Of a DNA stretch of 64,000 nt, positions 18,518 to 27,133 are shown in pieces. The stretch is from Nocardia albiluteola (lineage in GTDB: Bacteria > Actinomycetota > Actinomycetes > Mycobacteriales > Mycobacteriaceae): the NCBI RefSeq assembly GCF_018860155.1, contig NZ_JAHKNI010000004.1, positions 310,001 to 374,000 on the forward strand. Reading direction: 5' to 3'. The position numbers and the translations under genes were made by a program. The notes under the pieces were generated by a model. It worked only from the letters and a program-made list of their open reading frames with translations, did no database searches and was not told the origin of the DNA. Positions within the stretch are counted from its first letter, which is position 1. Each line of letters opens with the position of its first letter.

Positions 18518-18665
18518 GAAAACCCTCCGTGTGCCGGGAACCAGGCTGTCCTCGACCCTACTGCGACCAACCGACACGGTTCGGGAAATATCCGGAACTT
18601 TCCGTCGTTGATGAGAATTGACGGCGGCAGTGTCGCCGCTTCCCGCACTTCGAGAGGATATTGAC

Positions 18666-19313
18666 GTGAGCGATGCGACGAACGGCGCCAAGGACCGGGT
18701 GGACTTCTGGTTCGATCCGCTGTGCCCCTGGTGCTGGATCACCTCCCGCTGGATTCTGGAGGTCGAGAAGGTCCGGGACATCGAGACGAACTTCCACGTG
18801 ATGAGCCTGGCCGTGCTCAACGAGGGCCGCGATCTGCCCGAGCAGTACGCCGAGATGATGAAGACGGCTTGGGGTCCGGTGCGGGTGGCCATCGCCGCCG
18901 CCCAGGATCACGGCGACAAGGTCCTGGCCCCGCTCTACACAGCGATGGGTACCCGCATTCACAACCGCAAGGAGGAGTACGCGCGCGAGGACCGCGCCGA
19001 GACGTTCGCCCTGGTGGTCGCCGAGGCGCTGGCCGAGACGGGCCTGCCCGCCGAGCTGGCCGCGGCCGCCACCAGCGCCGAGTACGACGAGGCGCTGCGC
19101 GTGAGCCACCACGCGGGCATGGACAAGGTCGGCCCGGACGTGGGCACCCCCACCATTCACATCAACGGCGTGGCGTTCTTCGGCCCGGTGCTCTCGCGCA
19201 TCCCGCGCGGCGAGGAGGCCGGAAAGGTGTGGGACGGTGCGGTCGCCCTGGCGTCCTACCCGCACTTCTTCGAGCTCAAGCGCACCCGCACCGAGGATCC
19301 GCAGTTCGACTGA
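18666..19313 (+). CDS. Mycothiol-dependent nitroreductase, DsbA-like (Rv2466c type)
   Basis: This 215-residue thioredoxin-fold protein has the active-site C20-P-W-C23 near its N-terminus and the cis-proline region VGTPTIHI. A helical insertion lies between them. The mycobacterial homologue Rv2466c reduces nitro compounds and disulfides with mycothiol as cofactor in the cytosol. The GTG at 18666 was chosen because an earlier in-frame ATG at 18618 adds an unconserved tail and lies before the AGAGGA ribosome binding site. It is followed by rpiB and nei2, as in M. tuberculosis. Confidence 0.92.
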   Translation: MSDATNGAKDRVDFWFDPLCPWCWITSRWILEVEKVRDIETNFHVMSLAVLNEGRDLPEQYAEMMKTAWGPVRVAIAAAQDHGDKVLAPLYTAMGTRIHNRKEEYAREDRAETFALVVAEALAETGLPAELAAAATSAEYDEALRVSHHAGMDKVGPDVGTPTIHINGVAFFGPVLSRIPRGEEAGKVWDGAVALASYPHFFELKRTRTEDPQFD

Positions 19314-19392
19314 GCGCACCCACCCGGATTTCACCGGTGGAGGTGTCGGCCCCGCGGTTCCGCGGCTCGCGGGGCCTGACACAATCGCTGCC

Positions 19393-19866
19393 ATGCGCGT
19401 ATACCTGGGTGCCGACCATGCCGGCTTCGAGCTGAAGAACCACATCAAGGATCACCTGGAGAAGGCCGGACACGAGGTGTTCGACTCCGGCGCCCACGAG
19501 TACGACGCCGTGGACGACTACCCGGCGTTCTGCATCGACGCCGCGCGCCGCGTGGTCGCCGACCCGGGCAGTCTCGGCATCGTGATCGGCGGCAGCGGCA
19601 ACGGCGAGCAGATCGCCGCGAACAAGGTGCCCGGCGCCCGCTGCGCGCTGGCCTGGAGCATCGAGACCGCGCAGCTGGCCCGCCAGCACAACAACGCGCA
19701 GCTGATGGGCATCGGCGGCCGCATGCACCCGCTCGAGGACGCGCTGGCCATCGTCGACGCCTTCATCACGACCCCGTGGTCGGGCGAGGACCGGCACCAG
19801 CGTCGCATCGACATCATCTCCGAGTACGAGAAGTCCGGCGTGGCGCCGGAGGTTCCCGTCGCCTGA
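19393..19866 (+). CDS. rpiB: Ribose-5-phosphate isomerase B
   Basis: This 157-residue RpiB/LacA-family isomerase starts MRVYLGADHAGFELK and has the catalytic loop GSGNGEQIAANKVPGARCAL. It interconverts ribose-5-phosphate and ribulose-5-phosphate in the pentose phosphate pathway. The actinobacterial enzyme typically uses a glutamate rather than a cysteine as base, consistent with GNGEQIAANK. The ATG at 19393 matches the family start exactly. It lies 79 bp after the nitroreductase gene and before nei2. Confidence 0.97.
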   Translation: MRVYLGADHAGFELKNHIKDHLEKAGHEVFDSGAHEYDAVDDYPAFCIDAARRVVADPGSLGIVIGGSGNGEQIAANKVPGARCALAWSIETAQLARQHNNAQLMGIGGRMHPLEDALAIVDAFITTPWSGEDRHQRRIDIISEYEKSGVAPEVPVA

Positions 19867-19969
19867 CAACCGTCCGCGGGCGGGCGCGGATCGTCGGTCG
19901 TAGCGCCGATGTCGTCCGCGCCCCGCACCGTGCGGTCGTCGGGTCCGGGACAGGAGGTACGCGGCGCTC

Positions 19970-20785
19970 ATGCCGGAGGGGCATACGCTGCATCGCCTGG
20001 CGAAGGCGCATCACGCGCGGTTCGCCGGCGGTGTGGTCCGGGTATCCAGTCCTCAGGGTCGCTTCGCCGACGGGGCCGCGCTGGTGGACGGGCGGGTCCT
20101 CGTGCGTGCCGAGGCGTGGGGCAAACATCTTCTGCACCACTATGATTCGGGGCTCGTGGTGCACGTGCACCTCGGGCTGTACGGGAAGTTCACCGAATCG
20201 ACGGGGCCGCTGGGGGATCCGGTCGGGCAGGTGCGCATGCGGATGGCCGGGGCCGGCAAGTCCGGAGCGGAGCTGTACGGGGCCGACCTGCGCGGTCCGA
20301 CCGCATGCGAGGTGCTGCACGATCCGGAGGTCGCCGCGCTCACCGCGCGGCTGGGCCCGGATCCGTTGCGCCGCAACGCCGATCCCGGCCAGGCCTGGCA
20401 GCGCATCCACCGGTCTGCGCGCTCGCTGGGTGCGCTGCTGATGGACCAGAGCGTGCTGGCCGGGGTCGGCAACGTCTACCGGGCGGAAGTCCTTTTCCGC
20501 CACGGCATCTCACCGTATCGTCCCGGAAAATCGTTGAGCCGCACCGAATGGGACGCACTGTGGGTCGACCTGGTGGAGCTAATGAAGGTCGGCGTCCGGC
20601 GCGGCAAGATGCACGTGGTACGTCCCGAGGACGATCATGGCGCGCCGTCCTACGCCGCCGATCGTCCCCGCACCTATGTGTACCGCCGCGTCGGGGAGCC
20701 GTGCCGCCTGTGCGGAGCTACTGTCCTGCATGCCGTGATGGAGGGTCGAAACCTGTTCTGGTGCCCCAGCTGCCAGCCGCGCTGA
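19970..20785 (+). CDS. nei2: Fpg/Nei family DNA glycosylase (Nei2 type)
   Basis: This 271-residue base-excision repair glycosylase/AP lyase begins MPEGHTLHRLAKAH, giving the catalytic P2 and E3. It has the lysine-bearing WGKHLLHHY turn, a helix-two-turn-helix (SLGALLMDQSVLAGVGNVYR) and a C-terminal zinc finger (CRLC and CPSC). It removes oxidised bases from DNA. Convergent with the methyltransferase gene 24 bp away. The position after rpiB matches Rv2464c. Confidence 0.93.
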   Translation: MPEGHTLHRLAKAHHARFAGGVVRVSSPQGRFADGAALVDGRVLVRAEAWGKHLLHHYDSGLVVHVHLGLYGKFTESTGPLGDPVGQVRMRMAGAGKSGAELYGADLRGPTACEVLHDPEVAALTARLGPDPLRRNADPGQAWQRIHRSARSLGALLMDQSVLAGVGNVYRAEVLFRHGISPYRPGKSLSRTEWDALWVDLVELMKVGVRRGKMHVVRPEDDHGAPSYAADRPRTYVYRRVGEPCRLCGATVLHAVMEGRNLFWCPSCQPR

Positions 20786-20808
20786 ATGCTTATCGGGCCC
20801 GTGACCTG

Positions 20809-21411
20809 TCACAGTGAGCCGGTGCGGCGGAGCCGGTAGAGGTGGATCGGGCCCGGCCACGGCGCCAGGAGTGAGTCGTCGGTGATCTCCCACCCGGAAA
20901 ATGCGGCGGTGATGTCGGCGGCGCTTACACCCCGGGGCAGCGGCCCGCGTTTGGCCGGTGCGAAGGCGACCATCAGCAGGGTGGCATCGCCGGCGGCGAC
21001 AGTGTCGACTTGCCGTGCCTCTGCATGGCGTTGTGGGTCGGTCAGGCCGTGGAACGCACCGAAGTCGAGTATGAGCTTGTAACCCGTACCGACCTCGGCG
21101 GGCAGGTCGGTAACATCCCCTACGAGCCAACGGATTTGAACGCCGGCGGCATCCGATCGTGCTCGCGCGGAACGGATTGCGCCGGGGACGAAGTCCACGC
21201 CGGTGACCTGCCAGCCTCGGCGCGCGAGGTCGACGGAGTGGATGCCGGTCCCACAGCCCAGATCCAGCGCCCTGCCGAACGGGGGCGCCAGACCCTCCTG
21301 CTCCCTGTCGAACGCCGAGCCGAGAATTCGAGGCGAATCACCGCGTCGGGCCGCGTTTTCCCACGGTCGCACGCGAAGTCCATGTAGCAGGCGGTACCGG
21401 AGCACGTTCAT
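20809..21411 (-). CDS. Class I SAM-dependent methyltransferase
   Basis: The protein has 200 residues and a clear SAM-binding motif I (ALDLGCGTGIHSVDLARRG). Motif II is VTGVDFVPGAI and the post-motif is LILDFGAFHGL. The substrate is unknown; the sequence resembles methyltransferase-11/25 domain proteins, including thiopurine-type enzymes. No operon partner is obvious, since the DUF1542 gene ends 25 bp upstream in the same direction. The start at 21411 has an AGGAGG sequence before it. Confidence 0.85.
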   Translation of the reverse strand: MNVLRYRLLHGLRVRPWENAARRGDSPRILGSAFDREQEGLAPPFGRALDLGCGTGIHSVDLARRGWQVTGVDFVPGAIRSARARSDAAGVQIRWLVGDVTDLPAEVGTGYKLILDFGAFHGLTDPQRHAEARQVDTVAAGDATLLMVAFAPAKRGPLPRGVSAADITAAFSGWEITDDSLLAPWPGPIHLYRLRRTGSL

Positions 21412-21436
21412 GTCAGGCCTCCTTCATGTCGGGCCA

Positions 21437-22288
21437 TCAGAAATTCCCGTCGAATCCGCCGCCGCCGTCCCAGCCGCCGCCGTCGAATCCGCCGTTGTCC
21501 CAGCCGGATTGGTCGTACCCGCCCTGGTCGTACCCGCCCTGGTCGTAACCGCCTTGGTTGTAACCATCCTGGTCATACCCGGCCTGGTCGTATCCCGTCT
21601 GATAGTCCTGTCCCGTATCGAATCCCGCGTCGTAGCCCGAGCCGTACCCGCCCTCGAATCCGGCGGTGTCGTACCCCACGCCCGACATCCCGTGGAACAG
21701 CGTGTCGAACAGCAGCGCCGAACCCACGCCCCAGGCCCCGGCCACGAGCGCGGTCTTCCACCACGGCTCGGAATACCAGCCGGCCGGGACCGGCCGTCCG
21801 GCGACACGGCCGCCCGGGTAGTAGTTCGGGGTCTGCGGTGAGGGCATCGGGGATGCCTGCACCTGACGACCCTCGAAGTCGATGGCCCGCTGCTCCGAGA
21901 CGTGTCCGGCCGAGCGCTGCCCGTCGAGTTCGGGGACCGGCGGCCCGGGGTCCAGGCCCATCGCGCTGCGCGCGGCCCGCACGTAGTACAGGCCCTCCAG
22001 GGCGGTTTCCTTGGCCAATCGGGCCTGGGCGACGGTGGTCGCCTGGTCGATCTGCGATCCGGCGGCATTGAGCCGTTCTCCGGCGTCGGCGAGCGCCTGG
22101 GTGGACGCCTCGTCCCGGCCGGTCAGGTTGTACACCTGCCCGCCGAGCCGCTCGATGATCCGCCGGGCGTCGGCCTTCGCGTCGGCGAGCTGAGCCGCCT
22201 GGTGGCTGCGGGCGGTATTGCGGCCCGCGAGGCTCATCGCCAGGAAGACGATCAGCACGACAACCAGGATGACCAGAAGTATCGCCAC
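21437..22288 (-). CDS. DUF1542-like membrane-anchored protein with Gly-Tyr-Asp-Gln repeat tail
   Basis: The 283-residue protein has an N-terminal membrane anchor (MAILLVILVVVLIVFLAMSL) and a helical region rich in Ala, Gln and Arg (about 25-120). A second hydrophobic stretch lies near residues 180-200 (WKTALVAGAWGVGSALLFD). The last 75 residues are built from GYDQ-type repeats that degrade to GGFDGGG. The low-complexity Tyr/Gly/Asp/Gln tail resembles sequences that promote multivalent self-association. The function is unknown; related genes occur in Rhodococcus and Nocardia as I recall. Confidence 0.75.
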   Translation of the reverse strand: MAILLVILVVVLIVFLAMSLAGRNTARSHQAAQLADAKADARRIIERLGGQVYNLTGRDEASTQALADAGERLNAAGSQIDQATTVAQARLAKETALEGLYYVRAARSAMGLDPGPPVPELDGQRSAGHVSEQRAIDFEGRQVQASPMPSPQTPNYYPGGRVAGRPVPAGWYSEPWWKTALVAGAWGVGSALLFDTLFHGMSGVGYDTAGFEGGYGSGYDAGFDTGQDYQTGYDQAGYDQDGYNQGGYDQGGYDQGGYDQSGWDNGGFDGGGWDGGGGFDGNF

Positions 22289-22327
22289 GCAGTCAGCCTA
22301 CGCGGATCGATAGCTGACCAGTTGCTG

Positions 22328-23341
22328 TCAGCCCGCGGCGGCCGCGTCGTACTGGAGCTGGGCGGGGATGAAGCCGCTAGGCTCAGACTCCTCGTCGTCC
22401 AGCTCCGACACCGCGAACCGGCGCTTGCCCGCCGTCTTGGCCGAGTACATCGCGCGATCGGCGCTGCGAAGCAGGTCGGAGAAGTCGCACGCGCGCCCCG
22501 CCGGGCAGTACGCGGTGCCCACACTGGCCGAGACCGGCACCGGTCCGGAGGAGGTGGGGACCGGATTGTGCAGCGCGGTCAGCACCCGCATGGCGACCTC
22601 GCCGAGGGTGTTGCGGCGGGCGGGGAGGGCTAGTACGAATTCATCGCCGCCGTACCGGCACACCACGGTCTCCTGCGGGCAGGCCGCGCGCAGCCGGCGT
22701 GAGATCTCCACCAGGACCTCGTCGCCGACGCTGTGGCCGTAGCCGTCGTTGATCTGCTTGAAATCGTCGACGTCGATGAGTAGCAGGCCGACGCCGCGGG
22801 ACCGGTCGGCCGCCATCAGGCGCACCTGCTCCTGCAGCAGCGAGCGGTTGGCCAGATCGGTCAGCGCGTCGTGGGTCGCCTCGTGCCGCAGCTGGGTCTG
22901 CAGGGCCGCGATCTCCTGGACCCGCACCGACACCGCGGCCTCGAGGCTGGCCTCCTGCTGGGCCAGCGCCCGCTGCTGCAGCGCCTCGGCATAGCTCTCG
23001 ATCGCATGGCTGGCCACCAGCGGCCAGCGGGTGAAGACGAGCGATCCGGGCTCGCCGGGCGCGAAGCCCAGCAGGGCCCGCGAGGTCGGTGCCAGCATCC
23101 GGGTGCGATCGAACGGCTCCTCGGCCAGCCTGCGGCCGATCCGGCGGGCCGTGGGCACCGGGAAGGGTTCCGAGCGCGCCAGATCCATCAGCTCGTTGAT
23201 CAGCGCGGTGAACACCCGCTCCAGATGCTCGCGCGGAACCGTCAGGCCGGTGTCGCGGTACACCGCGGCCACCCAGTCTCGCGAGGTGAGCCTGACCGCC
23301 GCGGCGGTCACCGTGTCCAGCTTGGTGAGCATGCCGCTCAC
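22328..23341 (-). CDS. GGDEF-domain diguanylate cyclase
   Basis: This 337-residue protein has a helical N-terminal sensor of unknown type (1-125) and a coiled coil (about 125-150). A GGDEF domain follows with the intact signature RYGGDEF (231-235). It should make cyclic di-GMP from two GTP in the cytosol. The usual RxxD inhibitory site upstream of GGDEF is not evident. No EAL domain is present. It is transcribed toward the DUF1542 gene with 40 bp between them, so the two could be one unit. Confidence 0.9.
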   Translation of the reverse strand: MSGMLTKLDTVTAAAVRLTSRDWVAAVYRDTGLTVPREHLERVFTALINELMDLARSEPFPVPTARRIGRRLAEEPFDRTRMLAPTSRALLGFAPGEPGSLVFTRWPLVASHAIESYAEALQQRALAQQEASLEAAVSVRVQEIAALQTQLRHEATHDALTDLANRSLLQEQVRLMAADRSRGVGLLLIDVDDFKQINDGYGHSVGDEVLVEISRRLRAACPQETVVCRYGGDEFVLALPARRNTLGEVAMRVLTALHNPVPTSSGPVPVSASVGTAYCPAGRACDFSDLLRSADRAMYSAKTAGKRRFAVSELDDEESEPSGFIPAQLQYDAAAAG

Positions 23342-23807
23342 CTCACGCAGACGGTTGTCGCGTACTCCGGACTACAGCCCTCCGGATCGTGCCTACTGCT
23401 ATGCGGTCCGCTCCACCTAGCTCGGTGCATGCTCACCGCCCCCTTTCCAGATACCCCCGTCCGGCAAAAAGGATCCTAGCAAGCCTCTCGACTTCGAAAA
23501 ATGATGTTTTACAACCTGTTCCGAAGTTCCGCGAGTGGCAACTGTCAGAGCTATCGTCCGGCGAGCTGCGGCGTTACACCTCTCGTCAGCGTGTCTTCGG
23601 CGACGCGCCGGGCAATCCGAACCCGCGTGACCCTCGGTTAACGGTCGGCTCCCGCGCGGCGCGAGGACGGCTGATCCCGGGGCCGCCGAGGGCTCGCCGA
23701 CCGGGCGAGACACCCCTCGGGCGGGGCGATTGGCGTTCGGCGAGTGAGATTCGGTACAGTCTCAGGCGCAGACGACATCGAGGCGATCCCGTCGGTGTCG
23801 TGTGCCT
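23342..23807. other. Intergenic region before the tRNA genes
   Basis: This 466-bp region has no convincing gene. It should contain the promoter of the GGDEF gene on the left and of the tRNA-Gly gene on the right (GGTACAGT near 23752-23759). I see no repeat or integration remnant next to the tRNAs. Confidence 0.4.
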
Positions 23808-23878
<71 letters not shown>

Positions 23879-23922
23879 CTGGTGGTCCTCAGCCCCCTTG
23901 TCAAGGAGTAGCGGACCCCCTA

Positions 23923-23999
<77 letters not shown>

Positions 24000-24118
24000 C
24001 ATTTCACCATCTCTCACGCTCGATGCCGAACCGAGAACCCGGACCACTGCCGGGGTTTCTCGGCACGCCCCAACTGGTAAATGTGGCCGGTTGCACCTCC
24101 GGGGTATTGAATCGTCGC

Positions 24119-24613
24119 ATGGTAGATGCCCTCGCACCCGGGCCGATCACCCAGATCGCCTGGGTGGTCACCGACATCGCGGCGACCGAACAGTTCCTGA
24201 CCGCCTCCTTCGGCGTGCGGAAGTGGGCGCGCCTGCCCGATGTGCACTTCGGCCCCGAAACCTGCACGTACCGAGGCGAACCGGCGGATTTCACCGCCCA
24301 CATCGCGCTGTCCTACCACGGCGAGATGCAGTTCGAGCTGATCCAGCCGGTGCGCGGGGTATCGATCTACACCGAATTCCTGGAGCACAGCGGCCCGGGG
24401 CTGCACCACATCTGTTCCGAGCCCGCCGATTTCGACGCCGCGATACGGGCCGCGGCGGATCGCGGCATCGATATCGTGCAGCAGGGCGACATGTCCGGGC
24501 AGATGCGATTCGCCTATCTCGACGGCGCCGCATCGGGGGTTCCGTTCCTGGAGCTCGCGGAGATCGGGCCGAATATGCGCACGATGTTCGAACAGATCAA
24601 GGCGCAGGCATGA
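24119..24613 (+). CDS. VOC (glyoxalase-fold) family protein
   Basis: This 164-residue vicinal-oxygen-chelate protein begins VDALAPGPITQIAWVVTDI and has metal-ligand candidates in FELIQP and GLHHICSE. The family includes glyoxalases and methylmalonyl-CoA epimerases; the spacing resembles the epimerase branch, but the substrate is not assignable. The ATG at 24119 lies shortly after a TATTGAATC box, so it may be leaderless. Its stop overlaps the following Nudix gene as ATGA. Confidence 0.85.
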   Translation: MVDALAPGPITQIAWVVTDIAATEQFLTASFGVRKWARLPDVHFGPETCTYRGEPADFTAHIALSYHGEMQFELIQPVRGVSIYTEFLEHSGPGLHHICSEPADFDAAIRAAADRGIDIVQQGDMSGQMRFAYLDGAASGVPFLELAEIGPNMRTMFEQIKAQA

Positions 24614-25083
24614 AATACAGCGCCGGAGTCCTGCTGTTCCGCCGCGCGGCGGAAGCCGAGGTGTTGCTGGGGCATATGGGCGGCCCGCTGTGGGCCCGCA
24701 AAGACCTTGGCGCATGGTCGATTCCCAAGGGGGAGTACGACCCCGGCAGCGAACGACCCGAGGCCGCCGCGCGCCGCGAATTCCACGAGGAACTGGGACT
24801 CGCGGTGCCCGACGGGCACTGGATCCCGCTGGGCGAGGTCCGCTACGGCAGCGGCAGCCGCGCCAAGGAGCTGACGGTCTGGGCGGTCGAGGCCGACCTG
24901 GATCCCGCCCTCGTCGTCCCCGGTACCTTCGAGATGCAGTGGCCGCCGCGCTCGGGCAGGATGCAGCGGTTCCCGGAGATCGACCGCGCCGAATGGTTCG
25001 ATCCGGACACCGCCCGGGACAAGCTCGGCGCGGGTCAACGCCCGTATCTGGACCGGCTCGCCGATCATCTTTCGGCCGGATAG
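24610..25083 (+). CDS. Nudix hydrolase
   Basis: The 157-residue protein has a recognisable Nudix box between residues 39 and 63 (KGEYDPGSERPE, then REFHEELGL). One residue more than the consensus separates the box glycine from the first glutamate. It resembles cytosolic NTP/NDP-sugar pyrophosphohydrolases of the MutT type. Translation is coupled to the preceding VOC gene by a 4-bp overlap. The substrate is unknown. Confidence 0.9.
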   Translation: MKYSAGVLLFRRAAEAEVLLGHMGGPLWARKDLGAWSIPKGEYDPGSERPEAAARREFHEELGLAVPDGHWIPLGEVRYGSGSRAKELTVWAVEADLDPALVVPGTFEMQWPPRSGRMQRFPEIDRAEWFDPDTARDKLGAGQRPYLDRLADHLSAG

Positions 25084-25350
25084 TCCCTGGGAGCAAACGC
25101 TCAGACCGCATGCAGGGATTTCCCAGCTTGGCTCGGTAAACGTAGGCCGCATGGGCGAGCGACTAATTGACGCGGCCGAGCTGCTCGCTCGCGCCGGCGC
25201 CGGGCCTCAGCGAGGCGCAGGCGAGAGAGGGCGAAGCGAGCCGACATCGAAGCGGCGGCTCGTGAAGATCGCGGGCTGCGCTCAGGTCGGAGCCGACCGC
25301 GGCCGGACGCGCCTGGGAAGGGCACGTTCGGGCTTCGGCGAGGCGCGAGC

Positions 25351-27015
25351 ATGAGTGACGTTGCGACCGACATGACTCCTGACGCTGCGTCCTCGGATGA
25401 CACGCCGAATGGCATTGCGACACCCGCCCAACTGCCCGTGCCCGCCGATGATGCCGCATGTGGGACGCGGCAGCGCCGGCCCGCCGCGGTGACGCGCGGT
25501 TATCACCGTGTCCGGGCCGCGCTGGGGCGTCGTGTGTCCGCCATACCGCTCGGGGTCACCCTGGTCGTCGCGATGGTGACCCTGGCCGGGCTGGCGCTGG
25601 CGGTCTCCGGGTTCGCGGTGACCTCGGCACTGTCGAAATCGCTCACCGATCGCACCGACGAGCAGCTCTACGACGCCGCGCACACCTGGGCACGCCCCGG
25701 CCCAATGAAGCTGATCAGCACTCCCGCCGGGGGCACCTCCTGGGTGCCCGCGGACATGCCCGTCCAGCCGGAGACGGCGGCCTCCTGGGATCAGCCGCGC
25801 CACTTCTTCGAACTGCGCCGCGGTCCCGAGGGGGAGCAATATCGCCTGCAGACCGATCGCGGCAAGCCGGCGCCGAACCTGACGAATCTGCCCGCGCACA
25901 CCCCGGTGACGGTGCCCTCGGTGGGCGGCTCGTCGATCCACTGGCGAATCCTGGTGGTCTCCAACAGTTATGGCACGACGACGATCGGGCTGCCGCTCAC
26001 CGACAACGTCGACACCGTGTCGAAACTGATCGGATTCGAGCTCGCCACCGGCCTGGGCGCCCTGGTGCTGCTCGGCGTCGGCGGCTATCTGGTGGTCCGG
26101 CGCAGCCTGCGCCCGCTCCGGCACGTCGAGGAGACCGCCGCGGCGATCGCCGGCGGCGACCTGAATCGCCGCGTCCCGGTGCGCAATGTCGACACCGAGG
26201 TGGATCACCTCGCCCAATCGGTGAACGCGATGCTCGCCCGGATTCAGCACGGTGTCACCGCCACCGAGGCGTCCGAGGAGGCGGCGCGGCGCTCGGAGGA
26301 GGCCGCCCGGCGCTCGGAGGCGAAGATGCGGCAGTTCGTCGCCGACGCCAGCCATGAGCTGCGTACCCCGCTGACCACCATCCGCGGCTTCGCCGAGCTG
26401 TATCGGCAAGGGGCGAGCCAGGATCCGCGACAGGTGCTCGAGCGCATCGAGGCCGAGGCCGGGCGCATGGGCCTGCTGGTGGAGGATCTGCTGATGCTGG
26501 CCCGCCTGGACGCGCAGCGCCCGCTCGAGGTCCGTCCGGTGGATCTGCTCGCGCTTGCCGGCGATGTGGTGCACGGTGCCCAGGCGCTGGCCGCCAGGCA
26601 GGCGGGCGCGGATCATCCTGTCGCACTGGAGGTTCGGCCCGGTGCGGGCACGCTGGAGGTGTCCGGCGATGCCGCCCGGCTGCGGCAGGTGCTGGCGAAT
26701 CTGGTCGGCAACGCGCTGAACCACACCCCGCCCGGCACCCCGGTGACCGTGCGCCTGACGCCCAGCGAGGATCAGGTGCGGATGGAGGTGTGCGACGAGG
26801 GGCCCGGCCTGTCGCCCGAGGCCGCCGCCCGCGTGTTCGAGCGGTTCTACCGCACCGACTCCTCCCGTGCCCGCGCCAGCGGCGGCACCGGGCTGGGCCT
26901 GTCGATCGTGCAGGCGCTGGTGACCGCGCACGGCGGCACGGTCGGCGCGGACAGCACCCCCGGGCGGGGGACCACGTTCACCGTTGTGTTGCCGAGGGGA
27001 CACGGGGACGGTTAG
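25351..27015 (+). CDS. Membrane sensor histidine kinase without an adjacent response regulator
   Basis: This 554-residue kinase has membrane helices at about 66-92 and 227-253, flanking an extracytoplasmic sensor. It has a HAMP domain and a dimerisation/phosphoacceptor domain with H335 (DASHELRTPLTTIRGF). The ATPase domain has the N box (NLVGNALNHT) and G boxes (DEGPGL, GGTGLGLSIV). Such kinases are normally encoded directly after an OmpR-type response regulator. Here the preceding gene is a Nudix hydrolase and no regulator is in the window. The following glycosyltransferase genes suggest an envelope-related signal, which is inference. Confidence 0.93.
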   Translation: MSDVATDMTPDAASSDDTPNGIATPAQLPVPADDAACGTRQRRPAAVTRGYHRVRAALGRRVSAIPLGVTLVVAMVTLAGLALAVSGFAVTSALSKSLTDRTDEQLYDAAHTWARPGPMKLISTPAGGTSWVPADMPVQPETAASWDQPRHFFELRRGPEGEQYRLQTDRGKPAPNLTNLPAHTPVTVPSVGGSSIHWRILVVSNSYGTTTIGLPLTDNVDTVSKLIGFELATGLGALVLLGVGGYLVVRRSLRPLRHVEETAAAIAGGDLNRRVPVRNVDTEVDHLAQSVNAMLARIQHGVTATEASEEAARRSEEAARRSEAKMRQFVADASHELRTPLTTIRGFAELYRQGASQDPRQVLERIEAEAGRMGLLVEDLLMLARLDAQRPLEVRPVDLLALAGDVVHGAQALAARQAGADHPVALEVRPGAGTLEVSGDAARLRQVLANLVGNALNHTPPGTPVTVRLTPSEDQVRMEVCDEGPGLSPEAAARVFERFYRTDSSRARASGGTGLGLSIVQALVTAHGGTVGADSTPGRGTTFTVVLPRGHGDG

Positions 27016-27133
27016 CCGGCGGAGCTTGCGGAGTCGGCGGGGTGGGTGAGTGCAGCGGCTGTTCCGGGGCCTCCCAGGGATCTCGCAGCTGCGATCCAGT
27101 GCCCGCCAAGCCTGGGCCGCGAATCTTGGTGAC

